Positions 1 to 8,668 are shown, counted from the first letter of the stretch. The stretch is DNA of 64,000 nt from Anaerosalibacter massiliensis (GCA_000751555.1 CCEZ01000007.1:154637-218636); one strand, 5' to 3'. Program-made: numbers and translations. The notes: generated from the letters alone by a model not told the origin.

Positions 1-1257
1 CTGTTCTTCTTCCAATAATTTCTTTTCATAAGCTTTAAAGAATGGATAATATACAGCCAATAGTATTAAAAAATTTAATATAGCCAATACAGCAGCTCGC
101 CAATCATTGGTAGCAATTACTGCTTTAATTGGAGAAGGAAGTGTCCATGGCGCCATAACCGAAACTTTACTTACTAAATTTAATTTCATAGCAATATATG
201 TTGTAGTAGCAGTAATTGCAGGTCCTACAATAAATGGTATGGCTAGTATAGGATTAAGAATTATTGGAGCACCAAATATTATTGGCTCATTAATATTAAA
301 TAGTCCTGGAACAAGTGAAAACTTTCCAACTTGTTTTAAGTATGCTGACTTTGACAATAAAAATAGTACACAAAGTGCTAAAGTACCACCAGAACCACCT
401 ATCCACATAAATAAATCATAGAAACCTTCAGTACCAATATTTGGTGCAACTCCACCATTAGCAACAATTTGCATATTTTCTTCTAAAAGTACTAGCCAAA
501 TCGGTCTTAATAAAGAACCAATAACAGAAACTCCGTGTACCCCTGCTGCCCAAAGCAAAGTAATTAATAAAGTTGGTATGAGAATACCAATGTAAGTATT
601 TCCTGCAATTTTTACTAATGGACTAAATAATTTCATAAGTGCATTATTAATATCAAAACCTAACATAACTCTGATTGCCCAAATTATTATAATAATAACA
701 CTAGCAGGTATTAAAGCTTCAAAAGATCTTGCAACAGAAGCCGGTACCTGCTCAGGCATCCTTATTGTTATATTCTTAGTTTTACAAAATCTTAGAATTT
801 CTACTGCTAATATCATTGTTAATATAGCTGTAAACATTCCTGCACCACCAAGATACTCCATAGGAATTATCCAACCTAACTCAGTATTTGTGGCTTTATC
901 AACTACGTTTAATGGGATATTTGTCATTAAGAAGGCAGCCATTGAAAGAACTCCTCCACTTATACCATCTAAATCATAAGATTTAGCCAAGCTATATCCC
1001 ATACCATAGGATGCATAGAGAGCCATTAATCCAACAGTAATTCTAAAAGGCAAAACTATATCTCCTAAACGTGGCTCAATAAATGCTTCCCAACTCTTAA
1101 TTGGAAGATTTACAATTACTAAGAAAAAAGAGCCTACAATAATTAAGGAAAGTGTTGAAATAATACCATCTCTAATAGCTCTTAAATGTCTTTGTTCAGC
1201 AAGTGTTGCCATTGGTGGCATTAACTTTTCTTCTATCCACTTCATAAACTTTTCCAT
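1..1257 (-). CDS. celB: PTS cellobiose/lactose-family EIIC permease, 3' end outside window
   Basis: The reading frame is open for 419 codons from an ATG at 1257 to the left edge, so only a few C-terminal residues are probably missing. AAGGAGATG lies 7-8 bases before the start. The translation is very hydrophobic, with many membrane segments. It carries GAAGVHGVSVIGS in the middle and GLFNINEPIIFGAPIILNP later, the latter being the substrate-loop pattern of the EIIC_Cel family. The family moves a beta-glucoside or chitobiose-type sugar across the membrane while EIIB phosphorylates it. The EIIB gene lies immediately upstream. The exact sugar cannot be read from the sequence. It is an edge partial, not a pseudogene. 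Confidence 0.9.
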   Translation of the reverse strand, partial: MEKFMKWIEEKLMPPMATLAEQRHLRAIRDGIISTLSLIIVGSFFLVIVNLPIKSWEAFIEPRLGDIVLPFRITVGLMALYASYGMGYSLAKSYDLDGISGGVLSMAAFLMTNIPLNVVDKATNTELGWIIPMEYLGGAGMFTAILTMILAVEILRFCKTKNITIRMPEQVPASVARSFEALIPASVIIIIIWAIRVMLGFDINNALMKLFSPLVKIAGNTYIGILIPTLLITLLWAAGVHGVSVIGSLLRPIWLVLLEENMQIVANGGVAPNIGTEGFYDLFMWIGGSGGTLALCVLFLLSKSAYLKQVGKFSLVPGLFNINEPIIFGAPIILNPILAIPFIVGPAITATTTYIAMKLNLVSKVSVMAPWTLPSPIKAVIATNDWRAAVLAILNFLILLAVYYPFFKAYEKKLLEEEQ

Positions 1258-1318
1258 ATTTTCATCTCCTTTTTACTCAATTAAATATATAAACTATCAT
1301 CCATCTATATTTTTAAAA

Positions 1319-1630
1319 CTACTTTTCGTGTTTTTTAATTAATTCATTTAACACCTTTGGAGCACCAATTGGTGTATATCCCATTGGTGGAATCAATTCT
1401 ACTGGTACATCATGTTTTGCAGCAACTTCTTTAAAATAATCTAATCTGTGTTTAACCTGTGGTGCTACTATTAATAAATCATAATTTACATTTTCCATTT
1501 CCTCCATAATCTGAGTTGTCCCTATTGCTTCTATTTCTAAAGGGAAATCTTGCTTTTTTGCCTCTTCTGATATCGCCTTAACTACTATAGTTGAAGACAT
1601 TCCTCCAGAACAAACCATTAATACCTTCAT
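1319..1630 (-). CDS. celA: PTS cellobiose/lactose-family EIIB component
   Basis: 103 residues, the usual EIIB_Lac/Cel length. The N terminus MKVLMVCSGGMSS contains the phosphorylated cysteine at residue 7 in the family P-loop CSGGMSS. The protein accepts phosphate from EIIA and passes it to the sugar carried by the EIIC encoded 61 bases downstream. AAGGAAGGTG precedes the ATG. No EIIA or glycosidase gene is seen next to it inside the window; such genes may lie beyond the left edge. The sugar specificity is unknown. Confidence 0.93.
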   Translation of the reverse strand: MKVLMVCSGGMSSTIVVKAISEEAKKQDFPLEIEAIGTTQIMEEMENVNYDLLIVAPQVKHRLDYFKEVAAKHDVPVELIPPMGYTPIGAPKVLNELIKKHEK

Positions 1631-1739
1631 ATTAACACCTTCCTTTTTTATTTTTTATAATATAACCTACTAAACTTTCCTCCTTCATAACTATATTGAG
1701 CACATTAATACAAAATCTTAGTTTTAATTATTATCTTAC

Positions 1740-2009
1740 CTATTTAATTGCAAAAATTTTTTCACCTTCAACTACTTGAGTATTTTCTTCTTCAATTGAA
1801 GATACTTTATAAAATCCATTACCTTTCCTTATATTCTTAATAAATTTATTAATACTCTCTTCTTCTCCTTGAACCTCTATTATGACAGTATTGTCACTCC
1901 CTTTCTTTGCAAAGCCTGTTAAATTAAATAAAGAAGATTGCATCTGTGCATGATATCGTATTCCTCCTTCAGACACTTCTCCATTAATAGTTAATATTTT
2001 CCTTATCAT
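1740..2009 (-). CDS. Acylphosphatase-like protein with altered active site
   Basis: 89 residues from an ATG at 2009 preceded by AGGAGG; a TTG two codons upstream is less likely. Length and pattern match small acylphosphatases (acyl phosphate to carboxylate plus phosphate): the GRVQGVGFR loop appears as GEVSEGGIR, keeping the phosphate-binding Arg, followed by LTGFAKK and EVQGEEE. In the family the strand after the helix reads GWVKN, whose Asn is catalytic. Here the aligned residue is Lys (GFAKK). Family membership is clear by pattern, but activity is doubtful. It lies between the PTS pair and a small membrane protein gene. Confidence 0.75.
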   Translation of the reverse strand: MIRKILTINGEVSEGGIRYHAQMQSSLFNLTGFAKKGSDNTVIIEVQGEEESINKFIKNIRKGNGFYKVSSIEEENTQVVEGEKIFAIK

Positions 2010-2032
2010 ATTCAAAACCTCCTATTCAATCT

Positions 2033-2368
2033 TTATTTCCTTTTAATTTCACTATGATTTTCAATATATGTAGAATAATTTATTACCCCTTTAATCTCTT
2101 TCTTCTCTACAAACAGCCTCGTAGTTTCAAAAAATAAAACAGTACAAAAAATAAATAATAAAATTAAAATAATAAAGACTATTTTTGGCATATTTGAAAA
2201 AATTAATTTCGGAATAATGATTATAAAAGGAGAGGCAAAGGCTAAAATCCATCTATTGAGCTTTATTTTCTTATCATGATACAAATAATTTGCTAATTTT
2301 ACTGGTATTAGTATAACTAAGCTAGCTATAATTATATAAAAGAACCATAATAATATATTTAGTGGCAT
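2033..2368 (-). CDS. Small hypothetical membrane protein
   Basis: 111 residues with AAGGAGGAG before the ATG. I do not recognise the family. Three hydrophobic stretches are visible, at about residues 3-24, 40-56 and 60-84, the last two close together. A charged C-terminal tail (KKEIKGV..., ending EIKRK) is probably cytoplasmic. It lies 23 bases upstream of the acylphosphatase-like gene and is probably co-transcribed with it. No catalytic motif is visible. Confidence 0.6.
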   Translation of the reverse strand: MPLNILLWFFYIIIASLVILIPVKLANYLYHDKKIKLNRWILAFASPFIIIIPKLIFSNMPKIVFIILILLFIFCTVLFFETTRLFVEKKEIKGVINYSTYIENHSEIKRK

Positions 2369-2602
2369 TGTACTCCTCCTTATTTTTAATATAATCTAAT
2401 ACTAAAAACATATAAAATATTTTTGTGTACCAATTATTTTATATTCTTTACTTTAAATTCAAGATTTAAATTCATAATACATTTTTTAATTGTAACTATT
2501 TCACTACATTAATTATAGTTTCATTATCATAATTATAATATATATGTAACATTTTTTCAAATTTTTATATGATTTATGAAAAAAATATTCATAACAAAAA
2601 TA

Positions 2603-2652
2603 CCACTGGGACTTTTTGTATTCTAAATATAGAAAATTCAAAATCTCAGTGG
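2603..2652 (-). repeat. Long imperfect hairpin downstream of the csrA terminator
   Basis: The arms CCACTGGGA and TCTCAGTGG close an extended stem-loop of 50 bases whose inner arms (TATTCTA and TAGAAAA) also partly pair. On the minus strand it follows the csrA terminator and is itself followed by ATTTTTGTT, so it may be a second, back-up terminator. A small RNA end is an alternative. Confidence 0.5.
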
Positions 2653-2656
2653 CATA

Positions 2657-2683
2657 TAAAAAGCTCTACTTAAAAGTAGAGCC
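2657..2683 (-). terminator. Rho-independent terminator of the flagellar/csrA operon
   Basis: Perfect inverted repeat GCTCTACTT-AA-AAGTAGAGC at 2663-2682, followed on the minus strand by five T. It lies 23 bases after the csrA stop codon. Confidence 0.85.
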
Positions 2684-2705
2684 TAATGCATAAACCTTAT
2701 AGCTT

Positions 2706-2942
2706 TTAATCTTTTTTACCTTTACTCATTATTTCTTTTAATTCATCTAAACTTATATGTATCTCTGATGCTTTTTTATTTTCTTTCTCTATATTTTCAT
2801 ATAATTCCTTTCTTATAATATCTATATTTTTAGGAGCTTCTATTCCTAGTTTTACTTTCCCATCACTTATTTCTAATACTTTTATTTCTACATTGTCCCC
2901 TATAATAATACTTTCATCTTTTTTTCTAGTAAGGATTAGCAT
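2706..2942 (-). CDS. csrA: Carbon storage/flagellin translation regulator CsrA
   Basis: 78 residues. The start [25 protein letters not shown] and [21 protein letters not shown] are the hallmark of CsrA, a dimeric RNA-binding protein that blocks translation at ANGGA sites, classically in flagellin mRNA of Gram-positives. The C-terminal extension ([15 protein letters not shown]) is typical of Firmicute CsrA and contributes to FliW binding. A GGGGGC ribosome site precedes the ATG. It is the last gene of the flagellar operon, one base after the end of fliW, its antagonist. No hag gene is within this window. Confidence 0.97.
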   Translation of the reverse strand: MLILTRKKDESIIIGDNVEIKVLEISDGKVKLGIEAPKNIDIIRKELYENIEKENKKASEIHISLDELKEIMSKGKKD

Positions 2943-2943
2943 A

Positions 2944-3396
2944 TTAAGCCCCCTGACTATTTAATTCTTTTTTAAATATATAATGTTTCGTAGAGTATCT
3001 ACTGTCATCCAATGCTATTTGCTTTCCTAATCTTTCTTTTACATTTATAACTATAGGCCCTGAAAGATTTGTAGTCATTTCTTCTATATTTTCTGGCACT
3101 ACTACTATAGTATATAGGGCTATGTCTTTTTCATCTTCTATCTTAAGTATTTCTATGGCTGATTCTGGTAATACTATATCATAATCAAATTTCACTAAAA
3201 AAGGATTTATAACTACAAAGGCTAAATCTGAATTATCCACTGATTGAAGCCATTGGAAAGGATTTTCTTCATCCGGATTGTTTATAAGTACATATTTTTT
3301 TCCATCTTCAAAGCCTGGAATACCATTAGGAAATTCAATAATACTTTCCTCATCTATTTCAATTTTTCCAAAGTTCCTAGTGTTTAACTTCACCAT
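2944..3396 (-). CDS. fliW: Flagellar assembly factor FliW
   Basis: 150 residues, usual length. The start ([28 protein letters not shown]) and [31 protein letters not shown] strand pattern match FliW. In Firmicutes FliW binds CsrA and frees flagellin mRNA, and is itself sequestered by flagellin, so it couples filament export to translation. AAGGAGGG precedes the ATG. The partner csrA follows within two bases. The 79-base gap upstream holds a hairpin of possible regulatory interest. Confidence 0.96.
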   Translation of the reverse strand: MVKLNTRNFGKIEIDEESIIEFPNGIPGFEDGKKYVLINNPDEENPFQWLQSVDNSDLAFVVINPFLVKFDYDIVLPESAIEILKIEDEKDIALYTIVVVPENIEEMTTNLSGPIVINVKERLGKQIALDDSRYSTKHYIFKKELNSQGA

Positions 3397-3450
3397 TTTC
3401 CCTCCTTAAAGATAATTTTAATTTTATTTTAAGTTATCAAAACTTAACAA

Positions 3451-3468
3451 GGGACATCCCCATGTCCC
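3451..3468 (-). promoter_or_regulatory. Hairpin with GGGGA loop upstream of fliW-csrA
   Basis: Perfect arms GGGACAT and ATGTCCC around a four-base loop that reads GGGG in the mRNA, 8 bases after the yviE stop codon and 55 bases before fliW. The mRNA segment ACAUGGGGAUGU resembles the CsrA ligand pattern (GGA in a hairpin loop closed by ACA/UGU). A weak attenuator is the alternative, because UUGUUAAGUUUUG follows. Confidence 0.4.
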
Positions 3469-3475
3469 CTGTCAA

Positions 3476-3916
3476 TTAAAGTCCCATATTTATATAACTA
3501 CCAAGTTCATTTCCCTTTTTATAATTCAATACCGACTCTTTATAAAAATTTAATTTTCCCATTTCCCATTCCAAATTTAAATGTCCTTTTACATCTATCT
3601 TTGGTCTACTCTTTGGAATTATATCTATATTCCAATCTTTATTTTCCATAGCATTGTCAAAAGCAATTTCTGGTATGGCATCTGGCATCCTATTTTCTAT
3701 TCTTGCCATTCTATTGCCTTCAGATACTATTTTATCTACTCCTGCTAAAAATTGAGATCTAGCATATTCAACAAACTCCCTAGATAAATCAGTATTATTT
3801 TTAAGCCCAGCCTCAGCAAAACATTCATATTGATCTACTATCACTTTTGGAAGTTCCCTATCTATATAAACTTTTGGATAAGTAGTTTGCATATTTAAAG
3901 GTGTGATTCCATTCAA
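3476..3916 (-). CDS. yviE: YviE-like (DUF6470) flagellar-locus protein
   Basis: 146 residues starting at a TTG (3916) preceded by GAGGTGATTTTACA. In Bacillus the equivalent position, between flgL and fliW, is occupied by yviE. The sequence agrees with that family: an N-terminal 'MQTTYPKVYIDRE' beta segment, a central amphipathic helix with YARSQFLAGVDKIVSEGNRM, and a C-terminal 'IDVKGHLNLEWEMGKLNF' segment. The biochemical role is not established; co-location suggests hook-filament junction or flagellin homeostasis. Confidence 0.82.
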   Translation of the reverse strand: MNGITPLNMQTTYPKVYIDRELPKVIVDQYECFAEAGLKNNTDLSREFVEYARSQFLAGVDKIVSEGNRMARIENRMPDAIPEIAFDNAMENKDWNIDIIPKSRPKIDVKGHLNLEWEMGKLNFYKESVLNYKKGNELGSYINMGL

Positions 3917-3934
3917 TGTAAAATCACCTCACTT

Positions 3935-4915
3935 TTATCTTAAAAAGTCTACCAGACTAGGTTGAATAATATTCATTCCTACTGCTAAACTTGCTCTATA
4001 AACATTCTCTTCAGATTTAAGTCTTATAGAAGCTTCTGCCATATCTATGTCTTCATTATTAGATAAAAGTTCTTTAGTATTTAAAACTTGAGAGTCTAAT
4101 TTATCTTTAGTAAGTTCTAGTCTTCTCATCTTAGCGCCTATTTCAGCTCTTACAGATAAAGTTTGATCCATAGATTGTTTAATTCTTCCTATTGTTTTAT
4201 CTATTTCTCCTTTATTATTTTCTGGATCTTCTAATGCTGCTTCAAACTGATCAAAAACAGCTATGAGATAACTTTTATCTGAAATAGATACATCACTTTC
4301 ATAATCTGGATCTATTAAGTTTCCATCATTATCATATTTACCTATACCAAAAACTTTACCACCTAATGTATTTACCTGTACTCTTTCAGAAACTCCTATA
4401 TTATATTCAAATATTTCTTTTTTACTATCTTCACTTAAATCATTCATTCTTAAATCTACAATATAGTTTCCATCTTCATCAAATAATTTTTTATCTGTTT
4501 TATACCCAGTAAATATATGTCTACCTGCATAGGTACTATTCCCAATTTCTATTAAATGTTTTTTAAGCTGTCTTACTTCTTCCCTTGTCTTATCTAAATC
4601 TTCTTTTGAATAGGTTTCATTAGACATTTGTACTGCTAATTCATTTGCTCTATCTAGTACACTTCCTATTCCCACAAGTGCCGATTCTGTTTCATTTAGC
4701 CAAGCTTCTGCATCTTCTACATTTCTTTTATATTGATTTATTTTAGAGAGATCAGTATTTAATTTAAGACTCTTACTTGCTCCTATTGGGTCATCTGAAG
4801 GAACTAAAAATTTTCTTTTACTAGCTATTTGTTGATCTATCTTATCCATTCTTCCTAAATTTTGATTCAAATTATATAATAAATTGCCAACTATCATATT
4901 ATTAGTAACACGCAT
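3935..4915 (-). CDS. flgL: Flagellar hook-filament junction protein FlgL (HAP3)
   Basis: 326 residues. The N terminus MRVTNNMIVGNLLYNLNQNLGRMDKIDQQIASKRKF and the C-terminal coiled-coil end VYRASLAVGMNIIQPSLVDFL are the conserved D0/D1 helices shared with flagellin, and GRHIFTGYKTDKKLF is typical of FlgL. It forms the second junction ring between hook and filament and is exported through the flagellar type III system. GAAAGGGG precedes the ATG. It follows flgK in the operon. Confidence 0.96.
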   Translation of the reverse strand: MRVTNNMIVGNLLYNLNQNLGRMDKIDQQIASKRKFLVPSDDPIGASKSLKLNTDLSKINQYKRNVEDAEAWLNETESALVGIGSVLDRANELAVQMSNETYSKEDLDKTREEVRQLKKHLIEIGNSTYAGRHIFTGYKTDKKLFDEDGNYIVDLRMNDLSEDSKKEIFEYNIGVSERVQVNTLGGKVFGIGKYDNDGNLIDPDYESDVSISDKSYLIAVFDQFEAALEDPENNKGEIDKTIGRIKQSMDQTLSVRAEIGAKMRRLELTKDKLDSQVLNTKELLSNNEDIDMAEASIRLKSEENVYRASLAVGMNIIQPSLVDFLR

Positions 4916-4942
4916 AGATTTTCCCCTTTCAATTAAAAAATT

Positions 4943-6367
4943 TTATCTTCCCACTAGCCCTAACCTATTTATAGTTACATCAAGTATTGTATCAAAAGTA
5001 GTTATCATTTTAGCTGCTGATACATATGCATGTTGGAATTTAACTAAATTACTTATTTCTTCATCTATAGATACTCCTGATTCTGATTGCCTTCTTCTAA
5101 CTATATTTTTCATAATTATTGTCTGAGTACCTTCCATCCTATTCGCTTGCATGCTATCTACCGCCATGCTAGATAAAATGGAGCTAACAAAATCATCTGG
5201 AGTACCTTTAGACATGCCTTCTGAGAAAAAATCTTTATCTTCCCTTAAATCTATTATCTTATGTAGATTTTTATTGTCTTCTACTCCACCATCTTCTCCT
5301 GCAGCAGCTATTTTCCTTACATCTTCAATAATATCCTTATGTATATTAATAGTTGAGGCTGGATTTTTTTCATCATAATCGAAAAAATTAATATTAGTAC
5401 TCCCATCTAGCCCATAGCCAAGTCTATGTTGCTCATTTATTTTTTCCGCAAATCCCTTAGCAAACTCATCTAGTTTCTTTTGATAATAAGGAATTCCTCT
5501 ATAGCTTCCATTTTCTCCATCACCATCAACTAAATCTATAAGGCCCTTTAATTCACCTGATTTTAAATTCACTTTATTACCATTAGCCCATTTTAATACC
5601 TTAGGGCTATTAATATTATTTTCATCTTCAGGTACATATTTCATAGTAGTCATATAATCATGATCTACAAAAGTTATACCATTTATAGTTACTTTATATT
5701 TTCCACTGTCAGATTCATTTACCTTTACATTTACAATTTTTGATAATTCATCTATTAATAATTCTCTTTCATCTCTTAAATCATTAGCAGCTCTTCCATG
5801 AATTTCCAAAGAATGTATTTGTTTATTTAATGAAACTAATTGTTCTCCTATATCATTTACTTGTTTTATCTTTGTTTCTATTATAAATTCAGTTTCTTTT
5901 TTTAAATTACTAAGTCTTTTTGCTGTTTCATTAATATGCTTAGTAAGGGCTATACCACTTTCCTTTACAGGTTGTCTATAAGAATCCTCTGATGGATTAT
6001 TAGAAAGATTATCTAACGATTCAAAAAAATCGTCTATATACTTTCCAAAACCACTATCTGAAGGTTCGCTAAAGAGCTTTTCTATTTCCATTAATGTATC
6101 CTTTTTAATTCCCCATTCTCCCATTGGGGCAGATTCATTCCAGTATTTAAGATTTATATAAGAATTTCTTACCCGTTCTATATCATAAATTTCTGTACCT
6201 GTTCCTAGAAAACCTACTCCTGAAATATTGAAAGGATCAGTAGCTCTTTGTTTAACAATTTGTCTTGAATATCCTTCTGTATTTATATTATTTAAATTAT
6301 GATTTGTTACATATAAGCCTCTTTGACTAGCAATGAGGCCTTTAACTGCTGAATTAAAACCATACAT
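4943..6367 (-). CDS. flgK: Flagellar hook-associated protein FlgK (HAP1), copy A
   Basis: 474 residues. MYGFNSAVKGLIASQRGLYVTNHNLNNINTEGYSRQ contains the flagellar rod-family N-terminal motif (NLNNINTEGYSRQ), and the C terminus (ISNLVKFQHAYVSAAKMITTFDTILDVTINRLG) is the matching D0 helix. FlgK forms the first junction ring on the hook. It is shorter than enteric FlgK (about 547) but usual for Firmicutes. A second, divergent FlgK lies directly upstream. This copy, adjacent to flgL, has NNINTEGYSRQ closest to the consensus. Confidence 0.93.
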   Translation of the reverse strand: MYGFNSAVKGLIASQRGLYVTNHNLNNINTEGYSRQIVKQRATDPFNISGVGFLGTGTEIYDIERVRNSYINLKYWNESAPMGEWGIKKDTLMEIEKLFSEPSDSGFGKYIDDFFESLDNLSNNPSEDSYRQPVKESGIALTKHINETAKRLSNLKKETEFIIETKIKQVNDIGEQLVSLNKQIHSLEIHGRAANDLRDERELLIDELSKIVNVKVNESDSGKYKVTINGITFVDHDYMTTMKYVPEDENNINSPKVLKWANGNKVNLKSGELKGLIDLVDGDGENGSYRGIPYYQKKLDEFAKGFAEKINEQHRLGYGLDGSTNINFFDYDEKNPASTINIHKDIIEDVRKIAAAGEDGGVEDNKNLHKIIDLREDKDFFSEGMSKGTPDDFVSSILSSMAVDSMQANRMEGTQTIIMKNIVRRRQSESGVSIDEEISNLVKFQHAYVSAAKMITTFDTILDVTINRLGLVGR

Positions 6368-6413
6368 ATTTTGCTCAGTCCCTTCATAAAAAATTTATAA
6401 TTGGCATAAACCT

Positions 6414-7829
6414 TTATCTTCCCATTCTATTTATAATATTATCTATCATTTCATCAATAGCATTTATTACTCTTGAGTTAGCTATATATGAATGTTGATA
6501 TCTAAGCATATCTGCCATTTCTTCATCAAGTGATACTCCTGAAACAGCTTGTCGTCTTTCATCTATTTCTTTTAATAATTTTCCTTGAATATCTAAGGAT
6601 TTATTAGCTGACTCTCCTTTTTTAGCAATATCAGAGATTAAGCTTCTATAATATTCTTCAAAAGTCATATTATTTAAAATCTTTTTATCTCTTAAATTTA
6701 ATATTTCTTCAGCTATTTCACCATCTTCTGAAATTCCAGATTTAGAAACCGCTATTTCGTTGAAATTTGAAAGTTTTGGATTTATTCTTATATTTGAAGA
6801 ATTAATTTCATCATCATCACTAATAAAAAAATCTATTTCCATATTTTCACCATCGAGATTATAGCCTTTCCTATGCAATTTATTAATTTCATTAGCCATA
6901 GTTTTTACTAATTTATCTAAATCACTCCTATAATCTTCTACTAAATTATCCCTAGCATTTATACATCCAGATAAGCTACCTTTTTCATCTAGTTCTATAT
7001 ATTCACCTGTATCTGACCAACAAATATATATATAACCTTTATTAGGTTTGTTCTCTCCTTCTTTGTTATTTGGCCTAACTGTTGTAGTATCTATATAATT
7101 TACATATTCTCCATTAACCAAATCCCTACCTTCAAGCGAAACTACTAATTCACCTGTATTTTTTTCATAACTATTTATAGGTATAATATTTGATAGCTCA
7201 TCTAATAATTGATTCCTCATGTCTCTATAATCATTTGCCTTAATATTTGAATTTCCACCTTCAGCAAATCTTATCTTACTATTTAAATCTGCTATTTTCG
7301 TAAGGGATTTGTTTATTTCATTCACTTCCTTCGTTATTTCCTCATTTAAACTAGACTGAAGATTATCTAATTGAGTATCTATATGATTTACCGTTTCAGT
7401 AAAAGCTACTCCACTTTCATGCAGTAGCCCTCTCATTGTAAGACTACCTGATTTTTTAGATACTTCATTCCATCCATCCCAAAAATCATTCATGACCTTT
7501 TGAAGTCCACTATTAGGCACTTCATTAAATATTATTTCTACTTCATTTAAGATACTGCTAGTAGCATCCCAATAACCATACTTTTCTAATTCATATCTAT
7601 AGCTAAAGTCTAAAAATTCATTTCTAATCTGTCTTATTTCTTCTACATGAACTCCCGTACCTTTTTCAAGACCATACCCTATACTAGTATAACTATTTGT
7701 AGCATGAATAGTATTTTGTCTTGTGTAGTGAGGGCTGTTCACATTAGATATATTGTGAGATACTGTGTCTAATGATTTTTTATTTGCATCAATTCCTGAT
7801 ATAGATATATATAATCCTCCAAAAGACAT
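6414..7829 (-). CDS. flgK: Flagellar hook-associated protein FlgK (HAP1), copy B
   Basis: 471 residues, with CAGGTG before the ATG. The N-terminal motif SHNISNVNSPHYTRQ and C-terminal DEEMADMLRYQHSYIANSRVINAIDEMIDNIINRMGR identify FlgK. It differs throughout from copy A, 46 bases downstream, although length and domain order are the same (D0/D1 helices at both ends and variable middle). It directly follows flgN, the FlgK/FlgL chaperone gene. The two copies could form a mixed junction or serve alternative filaments; this is inference. Confidence 0.92.
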   Translation of the reverse strand: MSFGGLYISISGIDANKKSLDTVSHNISNVNSPHYTRQNTIHATNSYTSIGYGLEKGTGVHVEEIRQIRNEFLDFSYRYELEKYGYWDATSSILNEVEIIFNEVPNSGLQKVMNDFWDGWNEVSKKSGSLTMRGLLHESGVAFTETVNHIDTQLDNLQSSLNEEITKEVNEINKSLTKIADLNSKIRFAEGGNSNIKANDYRDMRNQLLDELSNIIPINSYEKNTGELVVSLEGRDLVNGEYVNYIDTTTVRPNNKEGENKPNKGYIYICWSDTGEYIELDEKGSLSGCINARDNLVEDYRSDLDKLVKTMANEINKLHRKGYNLDGENMEIDFFISDDDEINSSNIRINPKLSNFNEIAVSKSGISEDGEIAEEILNLRDKKILNNMTFEEYYRSLISDIAKKGESANKSLDIQGKLLKEIDERRQAVSGVSLDEEMADMLRYQHSYIANSRVINAIDEMIDNIINRMGR

Positions 7830-7831
7830 TT

Positions 7832-8305
7832 TTACACCTGCCTATCAAAAAAATTATTTTTAGAACTTGTTTTCTTATTTTCATTTCCATAAATATAAGG
7901 GGTTGTAGCATTGGTCATTAAATTCAAATTGAACTCTATCCACTCTAATGAATCTTTAATAAGAAAATTGTTTGTCTTGTTTTTTTCATCTATAGATATT
8001 AATATATTACAAAGTTTCTCTCTCAATATTTCTATATCTTTTTTTTCTCCTGGCATCTCAGATATTATAGTAGAAAGAGGCATTTCTTTTGTAATACCCC
8101 AACTATCTAAAAGATGTTCTCTTTCCAATTCTAAGGAAGTTATTTTATCTATCAATCTCTCTTCCTTAGTTATCATTTCATTTAATCTATCTACATCATT
8201 GTCTATAATTAGCTCTGTCTTTTCAACTACAACTCTATCTAAGTTTATAAGAAGATCTAATTGTTTTTCTAATATCCTCATAAGTTCTTCTTTAAAAGTG
8301 ACCAC
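7832..8305 (-). CDS. flgN: Flagellar export chaperone FlgN
   Basis: 157 residues from a GTG at 8305 preceded by TGGGGTGATTG. It is an all-helical protein with long heptad-like segments (KEELMRILEKQLDLLINLDRVVVEKTELIIDNDVDRL), the usual FlgN pattern. FlgN binds the C-terminal helices of FlgK and FlgL and delivers them to the export gate. It sits between flgM and the two flgK genes, as in Bacillus (yvyG). It ends 2 bases before flgK copy B. Confidence 0.88.
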   Translation of the reverse strand: MVTFKEELMRILEKQLDLLINLDRVVVEKTELIIDNDVDRLNEMITKEERLIDKITSLELEREHLLDSWGITKEMPLSTIISEMPGEKKDIEILREKLCNILISIDEKNKTNNFLIKDSLEWIEFNLNLMTNATTPYIYGNENKKTSSKNNFFDRQV

Positions 8306-8319
8306 CCAATCACCCCATT

Positions 8320-8601
8320 TTATATTCTTTTGTCAAAATTTATTCTTTCAATTATTCTATCTACAATATTTTCTCCATCTATTTTATAGTTTCCAGTTTT
8401 AATTTCATTTCCTATTTTTTTTACTTTATTCTCTCTAATTTCTGGCAGTTCTTTAATTTTAATAAATGCTGATTGATATTCTACTGCCTTAGATGATAAA
8501 TCTAGTTCATCTTTTCTACATTTGTTTCCATTTAGTTTTACTTTCCTAGCACTATTATTTTTATATATTTGAAATACTTTATCTACCCTATTTACATTCA
8601 T
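8320..8601 (-). CDS. flgM: Anti-sigma-28 factor FlgM
   Basis: 93 residues from ATG 8601 with GGGGTG five to six bases upstream. The frame is open back to 8685, but MNVNRVDKVFQIYKNN is the normal FlgM start, and the extended form would overlap the upstream gene by 17 bases. The C-terminal half (RENKVKKIGNEIKTGNYKIDGENIVDRIIER) is the conserved sigma-D-binding segment. FlgM holds sigma-28 inactive until the hook-basal body is complete and FlgM is exported. Confidence 0.93.
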   Translation of the reverse strand: MNVNRVDKVFQIYKNNSARKVKLNGNKCRKDELDLSSKAVEYQSAFIKIKELPEIRENKVKKIGNEIKTGNYKIDGENIVDRIIERINFDKRI

Positions 8602-8668
8602 AAAAACACCCCATTTCTTTCCCATCTCAATTATATTATCGGAAATAACAAGGTGTTTCTTTAGACCT

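Larger units (their letters stand above)
2369..2705. other. AT-rich intergenic region between csrA and the small membrane protein gene
   Basis: 337 bases without a gene. The right part holds the csrA terminator and a longer imperfect hairpin, both described separately. The left part (2380-2580) is very AT-rich, with no reading frame or clear promoter that I could defend. Confidence 0.6.

Noticed and set aside
107..421. Plus-strand reading frame of 104 codons at the left edge
   Set aside because: It is the antisense shadow of the EIIC gene, whose frame is continuous, has family motifs and a ribosome site.
1..1257. Truncated EIIC pseudogene
   Set aside because: The missing C-terminal end is due to the window edge; the frame is open and all motifs are intact.
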